A stretch of 26,508 bases of DNA from DATJJW01 sp035491935 (lineage in GTDB: Bacteria > Pseudomonadota > Alphaproteobacteria > ATCC43930 > CGMCC-115725). Below the pieces are notes generated by a model. That model was given only the letters and a program-made list of their open reading frames with translations, was not told where the DNA came from and made no database searches. The position numbers and the translations under genes were made by a program. The stretch's first letter is position 1, and each line of letters begins with the position of its first letter. Shown here piece after piece: positions 14,905 through 22,723 of this stretch. Where the stretch lies: positions 1 to 26,508 of the forward strand of contig DATJJW010000173.1 of assembly GCA_035491935.1 (NCBI GenBank), written 5' to 3'.

Positions 14905-15945
14905 TTAGGCCTTCCCGGTCAGTTCCTTGCGCACGATGGCGGCGCCGTCGACCATGGCCTTCATCTTGCCGAAGGCGACGTCGCGCGGCAGGTATTTCAG
15001 CCCGCAATCCGGCGCCACGATGACCTTCTCGGCATCGACATGGGGCAGTGCCCGGCGGATGCGTTTGGCGATGGCGTCGGGCGTCTCGACATTCATGTCC
15101 GAGAGGTCGAGCACGCCCAGGATGATGTTCTTGCCGCGCAGATGCTCGAGCACCGAGGTGTCGAGCGAGGATTGCGCCGTCTCGATCGAGATGTCCTTGA
15201 CGCAGCAATCCTTGAGCTCGGGCAGGAAGGAGTAGCCCTCCGGCCGGGCATGGATGACCGCGGCATAGCCGAAGCAGATATGCAGCGCCGTGCGGCCGGT
15301 GATGCCCTCCAGCGCCTTGTTCACCGCCTGCAGGCCGAATTCGCGCGCCTTCTCCGGCCGGGCCTGCATATAGGGCTCGTCGATCTGCACGATGTCGGCG
15401 CCGGCCGCGAACAGATCCCTGATCTCGGCATTCACCGCCGCGGCATAGTCGAGCGCCATCTCGGCTTCCGTGGCGTAGAAATCATTCTGTGCCTGCTGCG
15501 ACATGGTGAAGGGGCCCGGCACGGTGATCTTGATCATCCGATCGGTATTGGCGCGCAGGAACGCGACATCGCGCGTTTCGACCGCATGGCGGCGGCGGAT
15601 CTTGCCGGTGACGCGCGGCACCGGGTTCGGATGGCCGCTGCGGTCCATGCCGACGCCCGGATTGTCGAGGTCGACGCCATCCAGAGCGGTCGCGAAACGA
15701 TTGGAATAGCTTTCGCGGCGCATCTCGCCATCGGTGATGATGTCGAGTCCGGCCCGCTCCTGCTCCCGGATCGCCAGCAGCGTCGCATCATCCTGTGCCT
15801 GATCGAGATATTCCGCCGGCACGCGCCACAGCTCCCGGGCGCGCACACGCGGCGGGAAGCGGCCGGCAAGCTTCTGGCGGTCGATCAGCCAATCGGGCTG
15901 CGGGTAGGAGCCTACCAGTGAAGTCGGCAGGAGGGTGTTGGTCAT
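14905..15945 (-). CDS. MetE-like methyltransferase, C-terminal (catalytic) domain only
   Basis: Zinc-dependent methyl- or alkyl-transferase of the cobalamin-independent methionine synthase superfamily, 346 residues against about 750 for full MetE. It corresponds to the catalytic barrel without the N-terminal half. The four zinc ligands of MetE are visible: H222 and C224 in ALHICFGY, E255 in ISIETAQ, and C314 in APDCGLKYLP. IQIDEPYMQARP is the conserved strand near the homocysteine/folate site. The ATG at 15945 has GAGGAA upstream. Related short proteins include core-MetE methionine synthases and epoxyalkane:coenzyme M transferases, so the acceptor and donor are open. It lies 95 bases after DUF3095 on the same strand, with a small palindrome between, and is probably transcribed with it or from its own promoter. 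Confidence 0.85.
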   Translation of the reverse strand: MTNTLLPTSLVGSYPQPDWLIDRQKLAGRFPPRVRARELWRVPAEYLDQAQDDATLLAIREQERAGLDIITDGEMRRESYSNRFATALDGVDLDNPGVGMDRSGHPNPVPRVTGKIRRRHAVETRDVAFLRANTDRMIKITVPGPFTMSQQAQNDFYATEAEMALDYAAAVNAEIRDLFAAGADIVQIDEPYMQARPEKAREFGLQAVNKALEGITGRTALHICFGYAAVIHARPEGYSFLPELKDCCVKDISIETAQSSLDTSVLEHLRGKNIILGVLDLSDMNVETPDAIAKRIRRALPHVDAEKVIVAPDCGLKYLPRDVAFGKMKAMVDGAAIVRKELTGKA

Positions 15946-16009
15946 GAAGCGCTTCCTCTGTCGGTTGGTCTTGTTCTCGACAGGCGGGCGATGCCTGGCC
16001 GCCTTTTCA

Positions 16010-16022
16010 TTAGGAACCCTAA
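16010..16022. promoter_or_regulatory. Small palindrome upstream of the MetE-like gene
   Basis: TTAGG-AAC-CCTAA (16010-16022) lies 65 bases upstream of the MetE-like ATG within the 95-base gap after DUF3095, in an otherwise GC-rich leader. It looks like a short operator. I see no SAM riboswitch consensus in the same leader. Confidence 0.3.
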
Positions 16023-16040
16023 CATTAAGACGGGAGGTCT

Positions 16041-17225
16041 TCACGTGCTAATAGGTGCCAGGGCAGCAAGCTTTGCCTTCAGCTCGCGCGCCGCGAAAGT
16101 GTAACCGCCGGAACCGCCATCGATGAAATGGACGTGGCGGTCTTCCGGCAGCGAGGTCACCAGGCAGGTCATCAAGGCGACGTCGGAGAGCTGCATGCCA
16201 TAGACCAGCTCGCCCCTGGTGCTGCGCTCATCGAGATAGGCCCGGATCGCATCCACGCCGTCGGCCGGGCAGTCGAAGACCAGTGCAAGGGTGCGGCCGC
16301 GCTTGGGGACGTCGGTGTTGACGATCAGGCCCCGGACATATGTCCGCGGATTGAACGGCCCGAGAGCCAGATCCAGGCGGATCAACAGCTTGGCCAGCAG
16401 GCTGCCGACCAGCACCCGGGCCAGCGCCTTGACCAGCAAGCCCTTGCCCTGGATGGCACGCACCTCCAGCCAGGTCGTGTCCGGCGGCCAGCGCGTCTTG
16501 AGATTGGCACGGGCCGCGGCACGCAGTTCGCTCGGGTCGCCGGCCAGGCGGCGGAGATCGGTATAGAGTTGTCCCTGATCGATGTCGCCCTGGACCAGGA
16601 GCGCCATCATCCGGCCCTTCTGCGAGGCGAGAGGCGCCCAGCGGCAGGACAGGCCGGTGAAGTCCGGCGGTGCGCCGTCGTCGAGCGTAGACGGAATGCT
16701 GGCGATCGCGGCCAGAGCCGGATCGCCCCGGCCTTTTACGGCCGCTTCCAGCCGGTCAATGCCGTCGCCGAGGAACACCGCGAAAGCATTGCCGGGCGAG
16801 GGTTGATGCCGGCCGAGCAGGATCGTGGCTCCGTGCTCCCGCAACTCTGCAACGCTCGCCGCCCCGGCGCGCAAATTCAGCCCGTATGTTTCGGTGACGA
16901 AGCGGCGGGTGCGGGCCAGCTCGACACGCGCGGCTTGCGCATGCGTTGGCGGCACCAGAATCGCCGCCCCGTCGCCGCCGAACTGAAAGGGGATGGTCTC
17001 GGGCAGGCACAGATTCTTCAGCGCGGCGATGGCGGCCGCACCGGCGAAATTGACCGATTTCTGCCGGCCCGCCTCGATCGCCCGGGTCGAATTCTCGACA
17101 TCGCTGACCGCGACCAGCCAATCGCCCGGTACGGCGCCATAACGGCCGTGGTCGAAAATCTCCTCGATGCTCCGGCAGGCGGGCAACGCCTGGTAAAAGC
17201 TGGCCTCACAAAAATTCTGCGGCAT
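16041..17225 (-). CDS. DUF3095 family protein, divergent nucleotide-cyclase-like
   Basis: Recognised as DUF3095 by its N-terminus: SFYQALPACRSIEEIFDHGRYGAVPGD, then WLVAVSDVENSTRAIEAGR and KSVNFAGAAAIAALKN. The product has 394 residues and no signal peptide. SDVENST (D42) resembles the first metal-binding aspartate motif of class III adenylate cyclases, and FQFGGDGA (D85) the second metal/GGDEF-like turn. The family may therefore be a divergent cyclase or a catalytically altered relative; this is inference from motifs, and no activity is established to my knowledge. A mildly hydrophobic stretch (VLVGSLLAKLLIRLDLAL, about residues 268-285) could touch the membrane. It starts 62 bases after the AAHS transporter, with a perfect 9-bp hairpin in the gap, and precedes the MetE-like gene. 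Confidence 0.85.
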   Translation of the reverse strand: MPQNFCEASFYQALPACRSIEEIFDHGRYGAVPGDWLVAVSDVENSTRAIEAGRQKSVNFAGAAAIAALKNLCLPETIPFQFGGDGAAILVPPTHAQAARVELARTRRFVTETYGLNLRAGAASVAELREHGATILLGRHQPSPGNAFAVFLGDGIDRLEAAVKGRGDPALAAIASIPSTLDDGAPPDFTGLSCRWAPLASQKGRMMALLVQGDIDQGQLYTDLRRLAGDPSELRAAARANLKTRWPPDTTWLEVRAIQGKGLLVKALARVLVGSLLAKLLIRLDLALGPFNPRTYVRGLIVNTDVPKRGRTLALVFDCPADGVDAIRAYLDERSTRGELVYGMQLSDVALMTCLVTSLPEDRHVHFIDGGSGGYTFAARELKAKLAALAPIST

Positions 17226-17238
17226 GGGATTCCGGGCG

Positions 17239-17259
17239 GGATCGGCAGGTTGCCGATCC
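17239..17259 (-). other. Perfect 9-bp hairpin in the transporter-DUF3095 gap
   Basis: GGATCGGCA and TGCCGATCC are perfect arms around a 3-base loop, 14 bases upstream of the DUF3095 ATG and 28 bases after the transporter stop. No T-tract follows on the minus strand, so it may attenuate, protect the upstream mRNA end, or serve as an operator. Confidence 0.5.
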
Positions 17260-17287
17260 TACCATTCGCTGCAATGCCTTGCGATGG

Positions 17288-18676
17288 TTACACCAGATGC
17301 TTTCGCATCTTCTCCGGCGTCAGCACCTTGCCGATCCATAGCCGGGTGACGAGCAGGATGCTGACCAGCGCCACGGCCAGCGGCACGATCGGGATGATGA
17401 AGAAGCGGAAGGAGTCGACATGACCGGCCATCAGCAGCCCGGCGATCAGCGGGCCGCCGATGGCGCCGATGCGGCCGATGGAATGGCAGAAGCCGGTGCC
17501 GATCGAGCGTACGGCGGTGGGGTAGAGCATGCCGACCACGGCGTTCAGGCCCAACTGCGAGGCCAGCACGACGAAGCCCATCACAATGATCAGCGCCTGG
17601 ACCAGCAAGTGGTTGGTGTGCGCCATGGCCAGCACCGCGGCGCTGGCGATGCCGATCAGCGCATAGATCGCCAGCACCATCGGTCCCATCCAATCCATGG
17701 CCGGGCCGATCAAAAGGCCGCCGCAGATGCCGCCGCTATAGAAGAGTGAGGCGGTCAACGAGGCTTCCGCCGTCGAGAAGCCCAGGCTGCGCAGCACGAT
17801 GGTGAGGTAGGAGTTGATGAAGAAGTTGGCCAGCATGATCGCGATGAAATTGACCCACAGGATCGGCGTGATCAGCTTGGCCTTGCCCTCGAACAGCACG
17901 GCGACTGAGAGACCCGCCCGTTTCTTCTCGTTCAGTACGTAGGTATCGTCCATTGACGGACGCATGCCCGGGCAGAGCTTGGTCAGCCATTTCAGGAGCT
18001 CGGGCTTGCGATGAGGCTTGAGCGCCAGCAGCTTCAAGGATTCCGGCAGGAAGACGATCAGCAACGGCACCAGCACGAAGGGGATGGCGCTGCCGATGAA
18101 GAACATCAGGCGCCAATCGCTGCCGACGAAGGCGGCGCTGACCGCACCCGGAATGATGCCGCCGACGGTGATGCCCATGAAGACATAGGCGGTGAAGGTG
18201 CCGCGATGCTTGGCCGGGATGATCTCCGCCATCATCGCCGTCGTGTTGGGATAGAGCGCGCCGAGGCCAATGCCGGTGAGGAAGCGCAGGATCAGCAATT
18301 GGGTGAAGTTCTGCGCGACGCCGCAGCCGAATGTGGCGACGCCGATCAAGAGACAGCCGCCGATGATGCCGCGCTTGCGGCCGATCCGGTCGCCGATGAA
18401 GCCTGAGGAGAGCGCGCCGACGAACAGGCCGAACAGAGCCGCGCTGAAGATCGGCGACATCTCCGCCCGGCTGATGCCGAAATCCCTGACGATGGTCGGC
18501 GCGCCGATGCCGATGACGCCGAGGTCGTAACCATCCGAGATCATGGCGAGGAAGCACAGCGCGAAGACCGAGAGCGAGAAGCGGTTCAGCGGCTGCTCGT
18601 CGATGATGGTGCTGATGTTGATGATCTTGCCGGCAGTCGTCCTAGCGCCGTGGTCTGCCTGTGGGCTTACGGCCAT
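17288..18676 (-). CDS. MFS transporter, aromatic acid:H+ symporter (AAHS) family
   Basis: Inner-membrane carrier of 462 residues. FALCFLAMISDGYDLGVIGIGAPTI at helix 1 has the DGYD motif of AAHS carriers. GFIGDRIGRKRGI is the helix 2-3 loop and RFLTGIGLGALYPNTTAMMAE is in helix 4. MLYPTAVRSIGTGFCHSIGRIGAIGGP is the helix 11 region shared with PcaK/BenK-type carriers. The ATG at 18676 has GGGAGA upstream; the frame is open further up but with poor codons. The gene is divergent from hyuA over 275 bases rich in AT palindromes, so both may share a regulator. It may import the substrate for the HyuAB pathway, and it appears to head a minus-strand unit with DUF3095 and the MetE-like gene. Confidence 0.92.
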   Translation of the reverse strand: MAVSPQADHGARTTAGKIINISTIIDEQPLNRFSLSVFALCFLAMISDGYDLGVIGIGAPTIVRDFGISRAEMSPIFSAALFGLFVGALSSGFIGDRIGRKRGIIGGCLLIGVATFGCGVAQNFTQLLILRFLTGIGLGALYPNTTAMMAEIIPAKHRGTFTAYVFMGITVGGIIPGAVSAAFVGSDWRLMFFIGSAIPFVLVPLLIVFLPESLKLLALKPHRKPELLKWLTKLCPGMRPSMDDTYVLNEKKRAGLSVAVLFEGKAKLITPILWVNFIAIMLANFFINSYLTIVLRSLGFSTAEASLTASLFYSGGICGGLLIGPAMDWMGPMVLAIYALIGIASAAVLAMAHTNHLLVQALIIVMGFVVLASQLGLNAVVGMLYPTAVRSIGTGFCHSIGRIGAIGGPLIAGLLMAGHVDSFRFFIIPIVPLAVALVSILLVTRLWIGKVLTPEKMRKHLV

Positions 18677-18757
18677 GGCATTCTCCCTGTCTGTCTTTGG
18701 CGGTTTTACCTTGGGGCTGGAACACCCGGCTCGGCGGGGAAGTTCAGCCCTTCTCAT

Positions 18758-18887
18758 GGCAGGTAAAAATTATCAGAAGGGTCCGTGGGGGTCATTTAAA
18801 TGATTTTTTATCTGCCCTTAAGCGAGGCATGGCCCTGCGACATAAAAAGTTTCTGAACGCCCCGTTCCAAAAAGATTAAATTTACCT
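18758..18887. promoter_or_regulatory. AT-rich divergent control region with repeated operator-like motifs
   Basis: The 275-base gap between the AAHS transporter and hyuA holds an AT-rich core. AGGTAAAAATTATC (18761-18774) recurs inverted at 18874-18887 as AGGTAAATTTAATC on the minus strand (11 of 14 identical). A 12-bp inverted repeat, GGCAGGTAAAAA (18758-18769) against TTTTTATCTGCC (18805-18816), differs by one base. TCATTTAAATGA (18792-18803) is a perfect 12-bp palindrome. This suggests several binding sites for one regulator controlling both directions. I cannot place the promoters firmly. Confidence 0.5.
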
Positions 18888-18951
18888 ACAGCCCCCGCTT
18901 CGCGTAGTTCAGGGATAAGCCGTTCGCGAAGAAAATAGGAAAGAGCAGGGC

Positions 18952-21039
18952 ATGGGGCTGTCACGTTACCGTCTGGGCGTCGATGTCGGCGGCACGCATA
19001 CCGATCTGGTCGTGCTGGATGTCGCGACCGGCGAGTTGTTGGTCGAGAAGGTGTCGAGCACGCCACAGAATCAGGCGATCGGGGTCTTGAACGGCGTCAA
19101 TAAATTCGTCGCGCGCGGCGTGCCGATGGATGCCATCGAGTTCTTCGCCCATGGCACGACGGTGACGACCAACGCGCTTCTGGAGATGCGCGGCTCCAAG
19201 GTCGGCATGCTGATCACCAAGGGTTTCCGCGCCATCCAGGAGACGCAAGGGCAAGCGCGCGACGGCAATCTGTTCGATTACTTCTACAAGAAGCCGGAGC
19301 CGATCGCGCCGCAATCCTTGACCCGCGAGATCCCCGAACGGTCGGGCGCCTCAGGCGAGGTGCTGGAAGCGTTGGACAAGAATGCCGTACGCCAGGCGGT
19401 CGAGGAGTTGAAGGCGGCCGGCGTCTCCTCCATCGCCGTCTGCTATCTCTTCTCCTTCATGAACCCCGCCCATGAGGAGGCGACGCGCGCCATCATCAAC
19501 GAACTGGCGCCGGAGATCAGCGTGTCCTTGTCGTCGGAGGTGCTGCCGCGCTTGCGCGAATGGTCGCGCATGTCGACGACCCTGGTGAACGCCTATCTGG
19601 AGCCGGTGCTGGTCCGTTATATCGGCCATCTGAACCAGGGTCTGGACGAGGGCGGCCTCACCACGCAGCAGCGCTTCCTGATGCAGTCGAATGGCGGCGT
19701 CATGCCGTTCGCTGCGGCGATCGGTGGCGGCAAAACGGTGCATACGTTGTTTTCGGGGCCGGCCGCCGGCGCCCAGGCCTCCGCCTATCTCGCCGAGAGC
19801 GATGCCGAGAGCGGATTGGTGACGCTCGACATGGGCGGCACCAGCGCCGATATCGCCTTCATCCAGGGCGGCGTGCCGTTGGAGGTGACCGAGGGCTCGG
19901 TCGCCCGGCGCCAGATCGACGTGCCCTCGCTCGACATGACGACGATCTCGGCCGGTGGCGGCTCGGTCGCCTGGATCGACAAGGGCGGCTTCCTCACCGT
20001 CGGTCCGCAAAGCGCCGGCGCCTCGCCTGGCCCCGCCTGCTATGGCCGCGGCGGCAAGCGTCCGGCGGTGACCGATGCCGATGTCGTCTGCGGCTATCTC
20101 AACCCAGATTACTTCCTGGGCGGCGCGCAGAAGCTCGATGTCGAGGCGGCGCGGGCGGCGCTCGAAACCGATATCGCCAAGCCCTTGGGCATGGATGTGC
20201 GTGAGGCCGCGGCCGGCATCCGCCGTATCGTCGACATGCGCATGGCCGATGAGGTGCGCGTCTTCGCCGCCAAGCGCGGCGTCGATCTCTCCAGCTTCAC
20301 CCTGCTGCCTTTCGGCGGTGCCGGCGCCGTGCATGCGGCGGCGGTGGCCGAGGAGCTGGGCATGCGCCGGATCTTGGTGCCACCACGCCCCGGTGCCTTC
20401 TCGGCCCTGGGTTTGCTCTGCACCGATGTTGTGCACGACTACATCCGCTCGGAACTGCTGCCGCTCGACAAGGTGGCGCCGGGGCATGCCGAAGAGATTT
20501 TCGCCGGCCTGGAGGCGAAAGCGCGCGAGGAGCTGGTGGCCGAAGGCATGGATCTGGCGCAGGCGATATTCTCGCGCGAGCTGGACATGCGCTACACCGG
20601 CCAGGGCTACGAGCTGCGTACCTCGCTCGATGGTCTCGGCCATGGCAGCATCGATGTTGCAACCTTGCAGGCGGCGCGCGAGCGCTTCGACATCCGTCAT
20701 GCCGAAATCCACGGCCATTCGGCCAAGGAGCGGCCGGTCGAGATCGTCAGCTACCGCCTGCGCGCCCGGGTCGCCGTGCCGAAATATGTCGCCAAGCCGG
20801 CCGAGGCGCCGGCCAAGCCGCGTGACCCGGCAGCGGCGATCAAGGGCAGGCGCGACATCTGGTTTGATTGGCGGGCACCCGAAAGCGCCACGGTCTATGA
20901 GCGCGACGGCCTCGATGTCGGCGTCGAGGTCACAGGCCCGGCGGTGGTCGAGCAGTTCGACGCCACCACCATCGTCCCCAAGGGCTGGCGGGCCAAGGTC
21001 GACGCCTATCGCAACCTCGTCCTGCGCAAGGAGGACTAA
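18952..21039 (+). CDS. hyuA: Hydantoinase/oxoprolinase-family subunit A (ATP-dependent)
   Basis: Large ATP-binding subunit of the N-methylhydantoinase/5-oxoprolinase/acetone-carboxylase superfamily, 695 residues. GVDVGGTHTDLV (9-20) and LDMGGTSADIAF (about 292-303) are the two phosphate-binding motifs of the ASKHA-type ATPase. FAHGTTVTTNALLEMRG (about 65-80) and GGGSVAWID are family hallmarks. LPFGGAGAVHAAAVAEELG in the C-terminal half is the second family motif block. AGGAAAGAG precedes the ATG at 18952. The next gene encodes the partner subunit after one base, so they form a complex. Members hydrolyse cyclic amides or carboxylate ketones using ATP; the substrate here cannot be read from sequence. 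Expression probably depends on the operator-rich region upstream. Confidence 0.92.
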   Translation: MGLSRYRLGVDVGGTHTDLVVLDVATGELLVEKVSSTPQNQAIGVLNGVNKFVARGVPMDAIEFFAHGTTVTTNALLEMRGSKVGMLITKGFRAIQETQGQARDGNLFDYFYKKPEPIAPQSLTREIPERSGASGEVLEALDKNAVRQAVEELKAAGVSSIAVCYLFSFMNPAHEEATRAIINELAPEISVSLSSEVLPRLREWSRMSTTLVNAYLEPVLVRYIGHLNQGLDEGGLTTQQRFLMQSNGGVMPFAAAIGGGKTVHTLFSGPAAGAQASAYLAESDAESGLVTLDMGGTSADIAFIQGGVPLEVTEGSVARRQIDVPSLDMTTISAGGGSVAWIDKGGFLTVGPQSAGASPGPACYGRGGKRPAVTDADVVCGYLNPDYFLGGAQKLDVEAARAALETDIAKPLGMDVREAAAGIRRIVDMRMADEVRVFAAKRGVDLSSFTLLPFGGAGAVHAAAVAEELGMRRILVPPRPGAFSALGLLCTDVVHDYIRSELLPLDKVAPGHAEEIFAGLEAKAREELVAEGMDLAQAIFSRELDMRYTGQGYELRTSLDGLGHGSIDVATLQAARERFDIRHAEIHGHSAKERPVEIVSYRLRARVAVPKYVAKPAEAPAKPRDPAAAIKGRRDIWFDWRAPESATVYERDGLDVGVEVTGPAVVEQFDATTIVPKGWRAKVDAYRNLVLRKED

Positions 21040-21040
21040 G

Positions 21041-22702
21041 ATGTCTCTCGACGCCATCACCATCCAGATCCTGCGCAACAAGGTGGTCAGCCTCGTCGAC
21101 GAGATGCACTACCATTTCTATCGCTCGGGCTATTCGACGATCATCCGCGAATCCCGCGATTTCTCCTGCGTGATCCTGGACAAGACCGGCCGGCTGATCG
21201 TGACGCCGCCGATGTTCTTCCATGCGCCCGTCTATCGCCATCTGGTCGGCCGTATCCTGGAGCTCTATGGCACGGACGGCGCCATGAAGGAAGGCGACGT
21301 CTTCGTCTCCAACCACCCCTATGAGGGCGGGCTGCCGCATGTTTCGGACATGGCCTTCGTGGCGCCGGTATTCAGCAATGGCGAACTGGTGGGCTTCTCC
21401 GGCTCGATCGCGCATAAGGCGGATGTCGGCGGCACCATCCCCGGCTCGACCTCGGCCAATGCGACGGAGATGTACCAGGAAGGCATCCTGGTGCCGCCGA
21501 TCAAGATCCGCGACGCCGGCCGTGCGCTGCCCGATGTCGAGCGGCTGATCCTCGCCAATAGCCGCCAGCCGGAGCTGGTGCGCGGCGACATGACGGCGCA
21601 GATCGCGGTCACCGAAATGGGCGCCGCTCGTACGGCCGAGCTCTGCCGGCGCTTTGGGGCAGAGACGGTGACCGGCGCCTTCGCCGCGATCCTGAAGGGT
21701 GCCGGCGATGCGCTGAAGGCCGAACTCGCCAAGCTGCCGGATGGCAAGGTCTCGGCCGAAGGGCTGATCGACAGCGACGGCGTCGAGCAGGGCAAGCCGA
21801 TCAAGCTCGCCGTCACCATCACCATCGAAGGCGGGGTCGCGACATTCGACTTCCGCGACAGCGCGCCCCAGGCCAAGGGGCCGATCAATCTGCGCCCCTC
21901 CATGGTCGAGGCCTGCGTCTTCTACGCGCTGATCGGCAGTTTAGGACCCAACCTCGCCTTCAATGACGGCATGCGCGATGCGGTGCGCTTCGTCTTCGCG
22001 CCGAACACGGTGACCAACGCCGCGCCGCCCGGCTCCGTCTCCAACTACCAGATGGTCAATCTCAAGCTGGTCGACGTGCTGCTGGAGGCGATGGCGCAGT
22101 TCAACCCGGCGCGCGCCATCGCCCATGGCGGTTCTTCCTCGGCGCTTTTGATCTCCTGGGCCAAGGGGCGGCCGGGGCAGTCCTCGATGCAGTACGAAAT
22201 TGTTGGGTCGGCTTATGGCGGCGGCCAGGGCCATGACGGCACCTCCTGCACGGCGGTGCATCTCTCGAACCTGCACATCACGCCGATCGAGATCCTGGAA
22301 TCCGAATATCCCTGCCGTATCCGACGCTTCGACATCGTGCCGGACAGCGGCGGGGCCGGCGAATATCGCGGCGGCGTCGGGTTCTGCCGGGAATACGAGT
22401 TACTCGAAGACGCCATGGTTGTGCGCCGCTTCGACAAGAGCAAATTCCCGCCGGGGGGGCTGAAGGGCGGCCAGAATGGCGGCGGCAGCAAATTCGTGAT
22501 GAACCTCGGCACGGAGAAGGAGCACCTGGTGCCGCAATCCGGCCGCTTCGACATGAAATCGGGCGACCGCTTCCTGATCCAGACGGCGGGCGGCGGCGGC
22601 TTTGGCGAGCCGGCGGCCCGCGATCCGGCAAAGACCGCGCAGGATGTGGCCGAGGGCTATGTCTCGGCCGAAGCGGCGCACGCTATCTACGGACAACGAT
22701 AA
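21041..22702 (+). CDS. hyuB: Hydantoinase/oxoprolinase-family subunit B
   Basis: Partner of HyuA, 553 residues, HyuB/HydB family. ITIQILRNKVVSLVDEMHYHF, then RESRDFSCVILDKTGRLI at the N-terminus, and FVSNHPYEGGLPHVSDMAFVAPVF (about 87-110), are typical. The C-terminal signature includes SEYPCRIRRFDIVPDSGGAGEYRGGVG and ends in a glycine-rich TAGGGGFGEPAARDP. The ATG at 21041 has AAGGAGG at 21028-21034, the strongest ribosome site seen in this operon, and follows the hyuA stop after one base. The frame is open back into hyuA, but that part only mirrors hyuA in another frame. The gene precedes a beta-hydroxyacid dehydrogenase by 21 bases, giving a three-gene catabolic operon. Family assignment is firm, reaction uncertain. 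Confidence 0.92.
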   Translation: MSLDAITIQILRNKVVSLVDEMHYHFYRSGYSTIIRESRDFSCVILDKTGRLIVTPPMFFHAPVYRHLVGRILELYGTDGAMKEGDVFVSNHPYEGGLPHVSDMAFVAPVFSNGELVGFSGSIAHKADVGGTIPGSTSANATEMYQEGILVPPIKIRDAGRALPDVERLILANSRQPELVRGDMTAQIAVTEMGAARTAELCRRFGAETVTGAFAAILKGAGDALKAELAKLPDGKVSAEGLIDSDGVEQGKPIKLAVTITIEGGVATFDFRDSAPQAKGPINLRPSMVEACVFYALIGSLGPNLAFNDGMRDAVRFVFAPNTVTNAAPPGSVSNYQMVNLKLVDVLLEAMAQFNPARAIAHGGSSSALLISWAKGRPGQSSMQYEIVGSAYGGGQGHDGTSCTAVHLSNLHITPIEILESEYPCRIRRFDIVPDSGGAGEYRGGVGFCREYELLEDAMVVRRFDKSKFPPGGLKGGQNGGGSKFVMNLGTEKEHLVPQSGRFDMKSGDRFLIQTAGGGGFGEPAARDPAKTAQDVAEGYVSAEAAHAIYGQR

Positions 22703-22723
22703 GCTTTGGGGACGGGAACGGCA

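Noticed and set aside
15946..16040. SAM-type riboswitch in the leader of the MetE-like gene
   Set aside because: No SAM-I or SAM-II consensus helices could be found; only a 13-base palindrome is present.
16128..17423. 431-codon plus-strand frame over DUF3095
   Set aside because: Mirror frame with Gln/Arg/Gly-rich content; the DUF3095 N-terminal signature on the minus strand is clear.
20075..21040. Open frame leading into hyuB from within hyuA
   Set aside because: It runs in another frame through hyuA, with Ser/Arg/Ala-rich composition. A strong AAGGAGG and the HyuB N-terminus fix the start at 21041.
19351..21081. 576-codon antisense frame over hyuA
   Set aside because: Typical GC-rich mirror of a real gene, His/Arg/Gly/Ala-rich, no recognisable motif; hyuA is certain.
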